NCBI GenBank assembly: GCA_012523155.1
Contig: JAAYJB010000246.1
Location: forward strand, 1-13,951
Source: Synergistaceae bacterium
GTDB lineage: Bacteria; Synergistota; Synergistia; Synergistales; Aminobacteriaceae
Reading direction: 5' to 3'
DNA: 13,951 nucleotides
Below the pieces are notes generated by a model, which was not told the origin of the DNA, made no database searches, and saw only the letters and a program-made list of their open reading frames with translations. The translations under genes and the position numbers were made by a program. Below are positions 13,458 through 13,951 of the stretch, piece by piece. The first letter of the stretch is position 1, and every line of letters begins with the position of its first letter.

Positions 13458-13951
13458 TTAGGACGTCGTTGTTTGGCCGCTTCTCTTTGATAGAAGAAAA
13501 AGCACTATGACAAACGCAGTGCTGCCCAACGACACCACAATATTGCCGTGGAGAGCAAGAAGTCCGGCAGCTCCGAATGCGATGCGGTGGAGAGATGAGA
13601 TCCTGCCCTTTGCAAAGCCTGTAATGGAGAAACCAAGCCCTGACAGCGCGCCAATTCCGCTGATGATCGATATCATGTTGCCGGTCAATGAACTCTTGAG
13701 CAGCAGCCCGGGATCATAACAGAAGGCAAAGGGAACAACAAAAGCCAGGATCCCGAGCCTGCATGCTGCAAATCCTGTCCTGTTCGGATTTGAACCTGCT
13801 ATTGATGCCGCAGCGTAAGCTGCGAGAGCCACTGGAGGAGTTATATTGGATATGATGGCGTAGTAAAAAACGAACATGTGCGCGGCCAAAGGCATGATGC
13901 CTATCTTGGCCAGGGCAGGCACACCCAGGGCTGCGCCCAGTATGTAGGCGC
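13458..13951 (-). CDS. TRAP transporter fused permease (4TM/12TM type), 3' part only
   Basis: The reading frame is open to the window edge, so the gene's 5' part is missing and only its last 164 or so codons are visible. The sequence AYILGAALGVPALAKIG followed by PLAAHMFVFYYAIISNITPP and VALAAYAAASIAGSNP is the characteristic C-terminal part of the DctM-like domain in fused TRAP transporters. After a short spacer come extra hydrophobic segments (LLKSSLTGNMISIISGIGAL, then GLLALHGNIVVSLGSTAFVI) that are typical of the fused 4TM/12TM class. TRAP systems import organic or amino acids using a periplasmic binding protein and an ion gradient. The substrate is unknown, since the binding-protein gene is not in view. 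An internal GTG at 13922 is not the start. Confidence 0.9.
   Translation of the reverse strand, partial: AYILGAALGVPALAKIGIMPLAAHMFVFYYAIISNITPPVALAAYAAASIAGSNPNRTGFAACRLGILAFVVPFAFCYDPGLLLKSSLTGNMISIISGIGALSGLGFSITGFAKGRISSLHRIAFGAAGLLALHGNIVVSLGSTAFVIVLFLLSKRSGQTTTS

Noticed and set aside
1..13951. CRISPR arrays, tRNA/rRNA genes, insertion sequences or attachment sites
   Set aside because: No regularly spaced repeats, no tRNA-like cloverleaf and no transposase or integrase were seen on either strand. Inspection was by eye only.

Overview
The window looks like ordinary chromosome from an anaerobic, amino-acid-using bacterium of moderately high GC. A Synergistota-like organism is my best guess. 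Grounds are the combination of lysine 2,3-aminomutase, rubrerythrin, an encapsulated ferritin compartment, tungstate uptake under a molybdenum/tungsten-cofactor riboswitch, a flavoredoxin-type protein and a fused TRAP permease. The taxonomic call is inference, not read directly from the sequence. I see no insertion sequence, integrase, tRNA, rRNA or CRISPR array.

Layout: (1) clpB (+, 18-2633) ends at a clear terminator. (2) An Fsr-type MFS efflux protein (+, 2778-3968) converges through a long bidirectional hairpin on (3) a tightly packed four-gene minus-strand operon, read from 7968 to 4020: ATP-grasp ligase A, ATP-grasp ligase B, GNAT acetyltransferase, lysine 2,3-aminomutase. Its genes all overlap, including an ATGA stop/start, and it has its own promoter near 8094-8121. 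(4) Further upstream on the minus strand, read from 9954 to 8179, lie encapsulated ferritin (with a C-terminal cargo tag), the family 1 encapsulin shell, an intrinsic terminator, then rubrerythrin. Their promoter near 10027-10056 carries an inverted repeat resembling iron-regulator half-sites. (5) Divergent from it is an ExoD-family membrane protein (+, 10252-10893). (6) A Moco/Tuco-type riboswitch with terminator and visible antiterminator precedes tupA (+, 11204-12037), a tungstate-binding lipid-free secreted protein with no permease or ATPase gene beside it. (7) Hsp20 (-), a flavoredoxin-like FMN protein (+) and the 3' part of a TRAP fused permease (-, running off the window end) complete the region.

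How the genes fit together: ClpB and Hsp20 are protein-quality control. EncFtn, encapsulin and rubrerythrin form an iron-storage and peroxide-defence group, in which the shell packages the ferritin through its LGIGSLK tail. The KamA/GNAT/two-ATP-grasp operon has the parts list of a small biosynthetic pathway: make beta-lysine, join it to one or more amino acids in ATP-dependent steps, and acetylate. I know of no established product for this arrangement, and it is the best candidate here for an undescribed system. The riboswitch-tupA unit has a readable switching mechanism and predicts that tungstate uptake is shut off when cofactor is sufficient.
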